Source: Coprinellus micaceus (lineage: Eukaryota > Basidiomycota > Agaricomycetes > Agaricales > Psathyrellaceae). From it: DNA of 64,000 bases. The DNA is taken from assembly GCA_951394405.1 (NCBI GenBank), contig OX596338.1:4526001-4590000 (forward strand), written 5' to 3'. Of the stretch, positions 1-11,963 are shown piece after piece. Each line of letters starts with the position of its first letter. Positions within the stretch are counted from its first letter, which is position 1. The notes below the pieces were generated by a model, which ran no database searches, was not told the origin of the DNA, and saw only the letters and a list, made by a program, of their open reading frames with translations. The position numbers were made by a program, and so were the translations under genes.

Positions 1-208
1 GAATAACCACCCACCCAACCAAAAAAAAAAATCATGAACCGAAACGAAGGTCCCAAGAACGGAGGGGAGGAACAACGCGCACCCCGGATCCTCAGAACGA
101 AGTTGAAGATGAGGAAGGGAAACGACTAGACCCAAGACGACGAGGAAACGACTCGATCCGGGATGTCGGACGAAAAGACCACAATGTGACGACGACGCCG
201 CGACGTAC

Positions 209-1777
<1,569 letters not shown>

Positions 1778-2950
1778 CTCGGTGGGTGCGTTATCTCTCC
1801 TTGTATACGTCTGGTGATGATGATTGCTTGCTTGGTGTAGCGTTATCGTAAAACGCGGTCCCCCTTCCTTCCGTGGGTGTCCTTGCTATCGCAACAAGGT
1901 GGTATCTGAACCTCGTATCAATCCTCTCGAGCGGTCGATTGGGTGACTAGAACGAGGGTAGGTGGTGCCGAAACGGAAGAGCAGGAAGGGAGGTGCGGTG
2001 GAGTCTATTGATTGTGTGGAGGCGGGGAAGATGATAGATAGCGCAGATAAGCATTTCTCCCTCTCTCTCTCGCTCGAGAGATAAGAAGGAAGGGAACACT
2101 GTTGCCGCACTTGGCATCAGCGTCCGACGTACCTCTTCTCTCTCTTTTCCTGCTTCTCTTCCCTCTTCTGCTTCTCTCTGTCTCTGTGTTGATCCCTTCG
2201 TGCCTACGGTAGCCCTAGTCCTTCGAAGCGCCGAGTCGAGAGCGGGAGTGAGGAAAGCAAGGAGAGAACGACACACGCGGACCGAAACCGTCGTGGTCAC
2301 CCAACAACGCCCGTCACACGCCAATTTGCCCCCGATTTAGCCTCGCTCCGCTTTCGCCTGGGATCATATCCGCATTTAGCCTTTTCCGTCTCCAAATCAC
2401 ATCGTCTCTCTACTAAATCAAACACTTTGCACTGCACGCGACCCAATGACGTCGCTCTCGTTCCAAATTCCTCTTTTCGCCCCAATTCCCTTCCACTTTC
2501 GTGTGACTCCCCTTCCACTTTCGTCCCATTCGTTTCCCACTTTCGACACTGATCTAACCAGATGCGGTAGCCTCTCAGGCACAAAAAGCAAGATCGTAGA
2601 AATAATCCAACACACCCCATTGGCCCGCCTTTCGGCCCAAACGCACCACCTTCCCCCGCCTGCTCAGGATCGCCGAATCGCCGAACCGATAATTGCATGC
2701 CGCTCCGAAAGGTATCTTTGCCCCTAAGTATGTATCGCGTCGAGGCTTTTCGTTCCGTCGACGCCGAGGGGGGCTTGGCGTACTCGAGTACGGGTGCTCG
2801 TGTATCGAACATAGGGATGGAGGATCGCGTGCGTATACACGTACCCGAGTACAACTACGCGACTCGAGCTCTACTATTGTACGAGATCCGACGCCTCCCT
2901 TCTCCTAACACCCTCGAACACACCGCATACACTGACCAGACTCACCCAGC
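1778..2950. other. Kinase upstream region; no gene supported
   Basis: This is the 5' flank of the kinase gene. A CT-rich run (about 2040-2090) and further pyrimidine tracts (2130-2180) are typical of fungal promoters or 5' leaders. Open frames here lack recognisable motifs, plausible introns or balanced composition, and I do not call a gene. Confidence 0.5.
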
Positions 2951-4000
2951 CGTATTGCCTCGCCTCTCCTCGCCTGTCTTCCCCTTTCACCCACGCACCT
3001 CGCCTCCCTCCCTCCCTCCCTCACTTCACTCATCACACCCCCCGCAAATCACAACCCACCCCTCTCGAAGATCACACCCGCCACCTTGCCCTTCGTTCCG
3101 TCCATTACCCGTTGCGTTGTTCTTAGCGTTACTCGCGTACACGGGCGCTTAGGTGTCGTGCGCCGAACCCGAGGAGCGTAGAGATATACGTACCCGAGTA
3201 CGTAGTAGGCGACGTAACCCCTGCTTGTATGTGCATAGACATGCACTGGAGCCGCCCAGCCGTATTGCCTCGATACATCGCCACCCTCGACGATCGTCAC
3301 CCCCCGCAAATCACATCCCCTATCAAGCATTCTCGCGATTAGCGCCCTCCCCCCGGCCCGCACCTTCTTTAATTGCATCGCGCTCCGCCCCTGTCCTTTC
3401 CTCTTTCTCCGGTAGGTACTTCAATTGTCGTTCCGTCGAATACCCGCTGTGGTCTTGGCGCATGTCCTCGACCCTCGATTACCGAGTGCTGTGGTACTCG
3501 TACTCTACTTGATATTGGTGGAATGCCTTCCCTGATCTTCCTCTAAGGATCTAAAGCAGCGACACGGCGGGCTAGGCTATCCCAGCCGTATTGCCTCGCC
3601 TCCCTCCCTCTCTTCCCCTTTCACCCTCTCTTCCCTCCCGCACTTGTCCTCCCTCTCTTCCCTCGATGATCATCACGCAAATCACAACCCACCCCTCGCG
3701 CAGATCACACGCGCCACCTTGCCCTTCGTTCCGTCCATTACCCGTTGCGTTGTTCTTAGCGTTACTCGAGTACACGGGCGCTTAGGTGTCGTGCGCCGAA
3801 CGCGAGGAGAGCGTGTACCCGAGTACATAGAAGGCGAGCCGAGTATACAGACCAGATCCACCAGCCATACTGCCTCGCCACCCCACCTCGCCTCCCCTCC
3901 CTCGACGATCATCACACCCCCCGCAAATCACATCCGCTATCAACCTCGACGAGATTAGCGCCCTCCCCCCGGCCCGCACCTTCTTAATACATCTCAGCCA
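2950..4000. repeat. Diverged direct duplication, copies about 2950-3390 and 3585-4000
   Basis: Two copies about 620 bp apart share long runs. Around 3046-3178 and 3676-3812 both contain ccaccttgcccttcgttccg, then ccattacccgttgcgttgtt and the junction cgcttaggtgtcgtgcgccg. Around 3296-3375 and 3910-3985 both contain ccccccgcaaatcacatcc and agcgccctccccccggcccg. Each copy also has pyrimidine-rich ccctcc runs. Some copies have a cga/gta palindrome (cgagtacacgggcg). I see no coding capacity common to both. Confidence 0.9.
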
Positions 4001-4024
4001 CACTGCGTGCTCGTTCACTTTCAC

Positions 4025-4165
4025 TTTCACATTATCCAGATTATCCAGATTATCTGCGTACAGTGCGTTCACATTATCTACGTGCAGTATCTACGTACGG
4101 TGCGTTCACATTATCTGCGTACATTATCTACGTACAGTGCGTTCACATTATCTCGACGCTTGAAA
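4025..4165. repeat. Short tandem array of acattatc(t)acgtacagtgcgttc words
   Basis: Words such as cacattatctgcgtac, tatctacgtacagtgcgttc and gattatccagattatc alternate for about 140 bp. The base unit is 20-36 bp and combines cacattatct with (t)acgtacagtgcgtt. The array follows directly on the 3.0-4.0 kb duplication. Confidence 0.85.
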
Positions 4166-4199
4166 GTGGGTTAGATAGGTCCGGATCTACACATACCCC

Positions 4200-5370
4200 A
4201 TTTCCGTCTCTCTCATTCGTTCGGTCGGGTCTACACAGCACCTCCCTTCCATCCCCTCCTATCCCCTTCTTCCCCTCCTACATATCACCCTCACCCCTTC
4301 CACATCAAGCCCCCTTCCCTCCCCACGCTCCCTCGACGGGTTACTCGGGAATCCCCGAGCAACACGAGCGCCTATGTCTGACGTCACCCCCTCTTCCTCT
4401 TCCTCTCACAATCCGCAATAGGCCGCAATAGGCCGCGAATTTGATATGTATCTCTCCCAGCCAAGTACAGGGTTTACGGCAACGGCAACGCGATCTTCGC
4501 TTCGCCTTCCCTCGCCTCGTCCCCTTCCAATTGCCTCGTTCATTCCCGCCAATTCATTCCCACCCATTCAATCCCACCCATTCAATCGCATCCACTCAAC
4601 CACGCATGCAATTCACTCCAACCGCGACCCAAACACAATATCGCACCCAACGGGGCTACACACAACCGAGAAAGGCAAGACCGCACCCGGGAGGGAACCC
4701 TCGACCCGTCCCCACTGCCCGTGACACGGCCTTTGAGCGCTTGGAGAGGTCTGAGTGAGGAAGGTGCTAGCCGTAACGTCCCAAGGTGGTAAGAGCGAGC
4801 CGTAACAACCTCGGTCCCCAGTCCACTCGGAATGCACGGGAACCGACGCGTCTGTCTCATGGGAAGGTAAGTATACCGTAGATATATCGAAGGCGTATAG
4901 AGAGAAGAGATGTCGTAGAACCCTCGAACCAACTGCACCTCCCAAACCGAGTCGACGAAACGCCGAGTGCCTTGACGACCTTATCTCGGCTTCTTCGAAG
5001 GACGTTCGAATGCGGAATGTGGGTCGGACCTTGGGCTTCGAAGTTCGGGGGCGGGGGTGCGGGGGTCGGTGCTCTGGGAAGGGGAAAGAGATCGGCGGGG
5101 TGTCGGGTCTAGTAGCTTAAATAGGAAGTACATACCTCCGTCGCGGAGGGCTATGCGAGGAGGGACGATTCCGTATACCGTTACATACACTTAGGCACCA
5201 GTGGCACTCAAACATCCCAGGGACCGCTCGAAGAAGTCGTAGTCTCGTTGTGCCTTGAACTAGCACTACTAGTACTGCAACGTCAGAGCCCAGTACCACT
5301 CGTGAACACCGCGTTTTGGTACGCCTCACGAGCTGAGGACCGGTTTGGGATCCTTGGGACTTGCGTTCGG
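4200..5370. other. Gene-poor stretch
   Basis: Pyrimidine-rich low-complexity DNA, including repeated cattcaatcccaccc at 4565-4590. No ORF with family motifs and no RNA gene recognised on either strand. Confidence 0.4.
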
Positions 5371-6650
5371 TGTGAAGTGTGAGGTGGGATAAGCGCCCGT
5401 TTTCACTCGGGGTCACGCGTGCTAGGTACTCAATGTAACGCCCGAGTCCACTCGGGTCTCACTGGTCTAAATGAATTGTGAATTGTGAATTGTGAATTGT
5501 GAATTGTGAATTGTGAGATGGTTTAGACGCCTTGACCCGTCCCTTCAATTCAGTTGAATTGAACGGTGTACCCAGGGTATCCCGCCAAACATTACTCGCC
5601 TCGGTCGAGTTCGAAGCCGTTCATACCAAGTACGCCACGTACACACCCCTCGCATTCTCCAACCCCACAGGCTCACGTCCCCCTTATCCACCCACTTCAC
5701 CCTTCCCGTTCTACATACCTGGAAACGTTCGACCAGCCACCACGGGGGACGTGTACACATATAGGTATACCTTGGGGGGGTGGATACACAGGCACACGAG
5801 CTGAGAACCCCGATTCAGGATCCGTTCGAATAAGCGCCCGCGTCCACCCGCGTCCCACCAATGAGGTGGGTCAAACGCCTTGATCACACCGGCTGAGAAC
5901 CTCGATTTCGGATCCTTCCGATCCCCTAACCCCCCGTATTCAGTAGATTAAGCGCCCAGGGGTCACGTCACATCCACCCGGGTCCCACTAATGAATTCTG
6001 GGATGGATTAAGCGCCTTGGTCCAAGTGTAATGAATTGAATTCAGTTGCGTACCTGGGGTGGAACGAAGGGGCTGCGTACCCCGAGTACCCCACCAAACC
6101 CTACTAGACTCGATCGAGTCCAAACCCACTTCGCTGCATACGCACACCGCTCGGGCATGTACACTCCCCACGTTACACGTACACTCAATACACCCCAGCG
6201 AATTAGTTATAAGGTACTACCACAGGGACCGAACGCACCACCCCAATTCCAGATCCCCGCATCCTCTTATTCAGCGAAACAAGCGCCCGCCCGGATCCCA
6301 CTAATGAATGGGGTGGTTTAAGCGCCTTGATCCGTCCACTTCAATTGAGTAATTTGAGTTGAGTTACTGTAGCGGACTGTATGGAGGGAACCAAGGTTGG
6401 GACCGTGACACTTTTCTAAATGCAAAACTAAGGAACCCGACGCCCCGACACCGTGACACTTTTTGAGGGGGTTCTGAGGAGTTTTGACCGTGACAGGGGC
6501 AGGATTAAGGAACCCAGAAGTTGGTGTGACACCGTGACAGTTCCTTCCTTCCAGTCCGGTACAGTATGTGGGTGGAACCGGTGCTGAATTAAATTCAATT
6601 GCGTACCCGGGGATGGAACGAAGATCCGTACCCAATCCAATTCAACTCCA
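5370..6650. repeat. Degenerate modular repeat array built on (t)aagcgcc and caattcaGTTGaatt words
   Basis: A module of about 350-500 bp recurs with decay. Each contains a cccacyaatga word, then tggtttaagcgccttgatc or close variants (about 5855-5886, 5990-6020, 6297-6333), then a ttcaattcagtt word, a gtacccrgggt word and a cgatcgagtc-like word (5600, 6110). The string aagcgcc occurs at about 5390, 5830, 5951, 6010, 6281 and 6320. A perfect heptamer run sits at the start. No coding sequence is evident. Confidence 0.8.
5472..5516. repeat. Perfect heptanucleotide repeat (tgaattg)n, about six units
   Basis: Six consecutive copies of tgaattg without a mismatch form a 7-bp microsatellite, next to the word gagatggtttagacgcc of the surrounding modular array. 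Confidence 0.95.
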
Positions 6651-6689
6651 ATACACTTTCATTTCGCGTTAAAGTGACTCGAACCGGCT

Positions 6690-6720
6690 GCATACATACA
6701 TACATACGTACATACCTTGG
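6690..6720. repeat. (TACA)n microsatellite
   Basis: Run of catacatacatacatacgtac in otherwise non-coding DNA, near the end of the modular repeat array. The following 6800-7060 stretch is a cccgactcccaatccc-like low-complexity tract. Confidence 0.85.
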
Positions 6721-7769
6721 TTCCTTCCCAACGTCAAGCCTCCGACACCCGACCGTGACATATGTACTATGTGTGGAATGGGTGGATGTGAACGCGACGG
6801 GCTGTCCACCTCCCGACCCCGACTCCCGATCCCACCTCCTCCTCCCAATCCCAACTCCCAATTCCACCTCCTTCCAATCCCGACTCCCGATCGCACAACA
6901 ACTCAAAGCCCACACCCCAAACCCATCCAAACCAACGAAGCCTCGCATCCCCACCCCGGCTCCAGTTTCACCCCACCGAGAGACAGAGATCGGTACACTC
7001 AACACCTGTCGCGGGCGTAAGCCCACGCCCGTGCCGCTAAGCACCACTTGCGTTCGGAGGCCCCATCGGTGAACTTGCTCCAGTGCTGATTCCGACGAGT
7101 GCGCCGACGGGTGGGGTAGATTCGGACGGCCAGTTGCTGTTGGGGTACGAGGGGAATATTGAGGGGATTGGACTTTGAGCAGCACTCGTCTCCGTTTCAG
7201 AGGCTCAAATAGCGACTCGAATAAGGAAGGTGAGTGCCTTGGCAGAGGAGGAATACGTAGAACGAGAAGGTACGACGGTCCTACGCATCGTATTTAAACA
7301 ACTACAGGGCTCCGTAGACGTCGATGGACTGGGAGTACGACGGGGCCGGTGTCGAAGACCGCTGCGACCTCACGATCCTGACTCATGGAGGTCACACGTC
7401 GCTCCACAGCTATACAGTCTTTGAGCAGGAATTTAGTCTCTGCATAGAACACCTCCATCCTATCACGAAGTACGCATGACCTGGTGGTCCGGGCCTCACC
7501 GCGATCACGTTCACAACGTGCCCAGTGGTGATGACCGCTGAACGAGGGTGACATGAGATTAGCGTATGGATCGATACACAGTACCAGAGAGGTATAGCAG
7601 CGTAATCCAGGCCAAACGCAGAGAAACCTCGGTGGATGGAGTGCAGTGGCAGTTCTCCGCCGGAACGAGATAGTGGTTCCGCCTGGAATGGGGGACGAGC
7701 CAGGCTACAAGCGTGTCCCGTCGACCGAAGGGTTATAGATCCGCGGAGACTGAAGCTAGTGCGTATGAG

Positions 7770-8970
7770 GTAGTATAAAAGGAAGAGGCTTTCGTGAACT
7801 AGGAGGTGAAGCGACGATATTGGGAGGGTAGATAGTCTTCCACATTACGATCGGTCAACCTCATCAGGTTTCCGTAGAGCGAACATTCGCTACGAATGTC
7901 GTGCTTCCGCAGACCTCGAGGAGGGCGAATCTTCTACGACTAGCGATTTCGATCTAAATATCGCTGTCAACTAGGATCCACTCACGGATACGCAGCGTTG
8001 TGGTCGACGGTCGTCAGCGGCGGGCGAAATCAGCAGGAGTCCGTGGGTGCAGGCTGACTGGGGAATTCACGTCCAAGAACGTTTGGCTAGCCTTGGTTTC
8101 GGGGATACCGCACGATGAGGGTATATGGCACTCGAGGTGTATCGCCTAAGACCAGAGTGACACCAGACGAAATGTCCGAGACTGCAATAGAAGCAGCACC
8201 AACGAAAGCATACAAGTTTGGGATCGAGAGAGAGAGAGAGGGAGAGGGAGAAACGAGGCGCAGTTGTGACGTCGTGGTTGAGGAGCAAGGTTCAAAGAAG
8301 CGCATCGATACGGTCCAGCCTGAGACGGTTTCGGGGAGCCCAGCAACCGGGGGGAACAAGCGGTCACTTCCCAACCCCCATCGATATACCAAGCGCTGAG
8401 AGCCACGACCAAGGACTGGAATCGCTTCATTCGCTAGAACACTACCTTATTGAGGACCAGAGAGCGGAAAGGCGATATTGGGAGGATGGGAAGTCTTTCA
8501 TCGGGTGTCAGTTAATGTCAACGGGGTTTCCTGGAGAGTGGGAGCTTGCGACCTGTTTGAGTACTGAGCACTCGTCTTTGGTACAAGGATGGGGTGCTTC
8601 CGCAGATATCGGGGAGGGTATTCACTCCAACTACCGATTTCGATCTCGATATCGTTAGGCGGGATATACTCCCCGAAGGCGCGGCGTCGTCCTTTGAAAG
8701 TAAAGCCGGTAAGATCCTGGGTGTATGTCGCAATCCGGGTTCATAGAATAACACAAAGCGAGATTATGTGGCACTCAAGCTGCACCGCGCAAGACTTGAG
8801 CGACCCCAGACGAAACTTCTGACATCGCAGTCCCGGTAGGAGCAGACAAGTGTGGGCTTGAGAGACGCGTTGGAATGCCCAGCCACGTATAACACCAGAA
8901 GGAGTTCCTGCGCCAGAGAGGGAGAAACAAAACGTAGTCGACGTCGTGGTTGAGGACCAAGGTCTAAAAA
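7770..8970. repeat. Two decayed paralogous blocks of several hundred bp
   Basis: The pairs run in the same order. A gatattgggagg word occurs at 7816 and 8474. The strings gtgcttccgcaga and cgatttcgatct occur at 7900-7955 and 8596-8645. A tggcactc-to-gagaccagacgaaa block occurs at 8126 and 8769, and gacgtcgtggttgagga at 8268 and 8940. Offsets vary from about 640 to 690 bp, so indels have accumulated. The open frames in the two blocks are not conserved between copies. Confidence 0.75.
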
Positions 8971-9135
8971 AACGCATTGATGCAGTTCAGAAGGTTTCGG
9001 GGAATGCCGAGCTTGGAACGGTCGGCAAACACGGAGCAATGCCGTCCCCCGAGCCGTACTCGTTGAGTGGCGAACTGGGGCTGACATGTAACGCGGTCAC
9101 TCGCTAACGACATGACCCGTCAGCCACGAGAATAG

Positions 9136-9141
9136 TATAAG
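9136..9141 (+). promoter_or_regulatory. TATA-like box of the secreted-protein gene
   Basis: The sequence agtataaggcgggg lies about 155 bp before the ATG at 9292, after a repeat-rich region. The interval is pyrimidine-rich and ends in cactATG. Position and context suit a basidiomycete core promoter; the transcription start is inferred. Confidence 0.5.
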
Positions 9142-9291
9142 GCGGGGCTGAAATGGACCCTTCGAACCCATTCAAGTCGCCCCACATCGCCGTTGAGACC
9201 CACACCTCGAACTACCTCTTCGCTCCTTATCACGCTCAATCGCGCAAATTCGTACACTCTCTTCATATCATCAATATCCACTATTCCCACT

Positions 9292-9792
9292 ATGCGGCCC
9301 ATCGGCGTCTACGCCCTACTCCTCGCGGTCCTCGCCCCAACCGCGATCGCAACACCGACGGCACTGACCCCCCGTGACGACGCCCAGCCCTACTCCGCCT
9401 CCGGGTACCTCCAACACGACGGAAAGTCCTTCGACTACGCCTACACCTCCAACTCCGTCTCCACCTCCTACAACAAGGAGAAGCAAGCCCAATACGGCCA
9501 GTCGGCGTCGGCATTCTCATCCTCCATCCAATGTGAGAAGAACGAGCAGGGTGGGACGTCTAATTGCAACGAGAAGAGCGCGAAGGATGTGAGTGATCAG
9601 AGGCAGAGTGTCTATGAGGTGGAGTCTGGTCAGTTGAACGAGTCGACGGTTGTACAGGCGGTGGTGTACGGGGAGAACATGTACGAGGAGAAGAAGGGTG
9701 ATGGAGATCACCCCGGCGGAGAAGAGAAGGGCGGAGAGCCGAGCAGCAATTCTGGGACTGGGAGTGGTAGCTCGGAAGGTCAATCTTCGTGA
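9292..9792 (+). CDS. Small secreted protein, 166 aa, unknown function
   Basis: I chose the ATG at 9292 because it opens a classic signal peptide, MRPIGVYALLLAVLAPTAIA, followed by TPTALTPRDD. An upstream in-frame Met at 9193 would bury this signal. The mature part is rich in Ser, Gln, Tyr and Asn, has two Cys (IQCEK, SNCNE) spaced about 12 residues apart, and ends in an acidic-to-Gly/Ser tail (GDGDHPGGEEKGGEPSSNSG). It is intronless, with no transmembrane helix after the signal. The profile fits small secreted proteins of fungi, which can be cell-wall or effector-like; I recognise no domain and propose no activity. Confidence 0.8.
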   Translation: MRPIGVYALLLAVLAPTAIATPTALTPRDDAQPYSASGYLQHDGKSFDYAYTSNSVSTSYNKEKQAQYGQSASAFSSSIQCEKNEQGGTSNCNEKSAKDVSDQRQSVYEVESGQLNESTVVQAVVYGENMYEEKKGDGDHPGGEEKGGEPSSNSGTGSGSSEGQSS

Positions 9793-10614
9793 ATGCGGTT
9801 TTTAGGTGCGCATTCTTCAGTACTCTTCGATCATGTTACTTACTACAACCCAACGGGTACGCAGACATCCCCGGGCGTCACGGTTTCATCGTAGCTCCAT
9901 CACCTCGGATATCTACGTAGTCTCGGATCCCAGGGACCTCTGTAACTCCCTATCTTGATTCTAATGCATCGCGTATCACCCCGTGAAGTCCAGGGAAGTC
10001 GAATAACACGAACCATTGGTAGGGCCTTCTAAGGTATGGTTTACCCCGGATGTTCTTCATGAGGGTTCATCGGATAATTATCAATTGGAATCCACCGGCT
10101 CTACAACATGCGACTGGCAGTGTGCTTCTCATATATCAACCCGTTGTCTGATTATCACACACCGGATATCAATGAAATAAGCGCCCGCCCCACGCTGCAG
10201 GTTTTGGATCCAATGACCCTCGCAGAAGACCACAATCGGCTCCGTCTCGTGCGGTCCACAGCTCTGGTCACTCTCCGCTTTCGCTAGCCAGGAACATATC
10301 GTTCGGATTGAGTAAACCTGACATGCTACAGCGAAGAGGGACTGGCGCGTGGAGAGGTGCGTCTAAATATAGCCATATCAACGGCAGTGCTCAGTTCGCA
10401 TTAATTCCCCGTACACGTCTTCAAGGTCTGGATTCAAAGTTCAATCAGATGATCACACTGTCAGAGCGCCCATGCCAATTAACATCATATGTACTTATAT
10501 AGATTTCGAGATAAGAAGGCGTGTTGAGGTCGCTACCCGGATCCGCCCTCCGCCCCCGTGTGTGTTGGGCGTCTACTGTTCTTGTTTCCCCTCGTCGATT
10601 TCTGTAGGGACAGG
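9793..10614. other. Intergenic region
   Basis: No gene supported. An aagcgcccgccc word at 10178 resembles the aagcgcc words of the 5.4-6.6 kb array. Confidence 0.4.
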
Positions 10615-11963
10615 ATGTCTCTCGTACGCCCAGACTATTGGATTCCTCATCTCTCCCTCTACGCATTCAGCGTCATCCAACACCAGCCTCAAGACGCTCC
10701 AGATGCCGCCGTCTACATCGTCCACCCGCTGGACTACGTCTTTGCGATGTTCATTACTGTGGGGTTATTTGGTATGTTTCCAGGCTCACTACACCCATTA
10801 TCGTGCTGACCTTTGAGCTAGCCTTCCAGGGCGTCCTGTTGACTAGGCTCGCGCATCGCGGAAGAAGGTGGTACTTCGGGAAGATGAAGCAGATAGACTC
10901 GGATGAGACACGCGCCCAAGCCAACCGGACTCTACTCGCCCTCTTATCCAGCACCATTATGGGCGCTCTCACTCTAGTGTCTTGTTCCCTCCTCTGCGCC
11001 AACTTTACCATGCGAGTCTGGGCTCTTGGGCTCATCGTTAAGCCCGACGACGTACGGTACGGCGGTGCGGCTAGCGACAACAGGGTCAACTGCTCGGTTT
11101 TGACCCCGAGCTGCCTTGTCATGACGCCCCGATTTGCGATCGCAGTGGAGAACTTGGAGCAGGCGACTGGGTTTATGATGCAGATTGTCGTTCTCATGGC
11201 GGGGGGCCTCTTTGTACGTGATTCATCCCGGGGGTCGGGTTAAATCATACCCCTAAAGCGGTCAATACCACAGGTATATCGCAGTGCGGTCGTGTTTAGG
11301 AGGCAGTTGTGGATGTACGTCTTGACGGGTATACCTTTCCTCGTTGTTATAGGTACGTGGATTGGTTTTCTATACGGCTCCATTTTCCTTAATCCCATCC
11401 CTACCACAGTCAGCACCATCGCTGGCGTGATCGCCATTTACCGGAACCCTTACGAGTTCCCCAGACAGCCTGGATGGCTCTACTATCGCTACCAGTCCAA
11501 CGACGTATTCATGTCGACCCAAATCGCGATTGCGCGAATTACACCAACCATCACCACTGCCGCTCTCGTTGCTCTCAACCTCGTCTTCACACTTTCGGTC
11601 CTCGCTACCAAGGCGCGAGTTTGTGTTCGAGGATGCGTCCCTTCTCTTCTCGTTGATTCTGCCCTTCCATCGGCTGTTCTAGGAGTTGTGCTGCTCTTCA
11701 TCCCTGCATATGGTGCCGATTCGGATCAGCCGTTCTACTATATGAGGCTTGCCAGGTACTCACTGCGGATTCTATGGGCCGCCCTCCTCGTAAGTTTCTC
11801 ATCCTCCCTCCACTTTGGGGCGTATCTGAAGCTCTTTCCTCACCAGATTTTAACCCCACAATTAGTGGTCCTCAAGACCATGCGCGTGGACAGTAAGCGC
11901 GAGCAACCTATGGACGAGAAGACTATCATCGAATCCGAGGCGGGTTACATTAAGGAAGTCTAA
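10615..11963 (+). CDS. Multipass (about seven-helix) fungal membrane protein, 393 aa
   Basis: Four exons are proposed: 10615-10771, 10822-11213, 11274-11789 and 11847-11963. The introns (50, 60 and 57 nt) have GTATGT, GTACGT and GTAAGT donors and give one 393-residue frame. The last intron is a multiple of three and stop-free, so retention would also be open. Hydrophobic segments include PLDYVFAMFITVGLF, LLALLSSTIMGALTLV, FMMQIVVLMAGGLF, MYVLTGIPFLVVIGTWIGFL, TTAALVALNLVFTLSVLA, LPSAVLGVVLLFIPAY and LRILWAALL. The C-terminus is short and charged. The architecture matches orphan serpentine proteins expanded in basidiomycetes; a receptor-like plasma-membrane role is inference. I see no disruption. 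Confidence 0.82.

Noticed and set aside
1947..2854. Long minus-strand open frames upstream of the kinase gene
   Set aside because: Arg/Glu-rich translation of CT-rich DNA, no motif, no start context; explained by composition.
6595..7185. 196-codon minus frame and overlapping plus frame
   Set aside because: Both frames translate the same low-complexity cccgactcccaatccc tract and decayed repeats; no motif.
8228..8262. (GA)n run as a possible regulatory GAGA site
   Set aside because: Simple-sequence run in a decayed repeat with no gene nearby.
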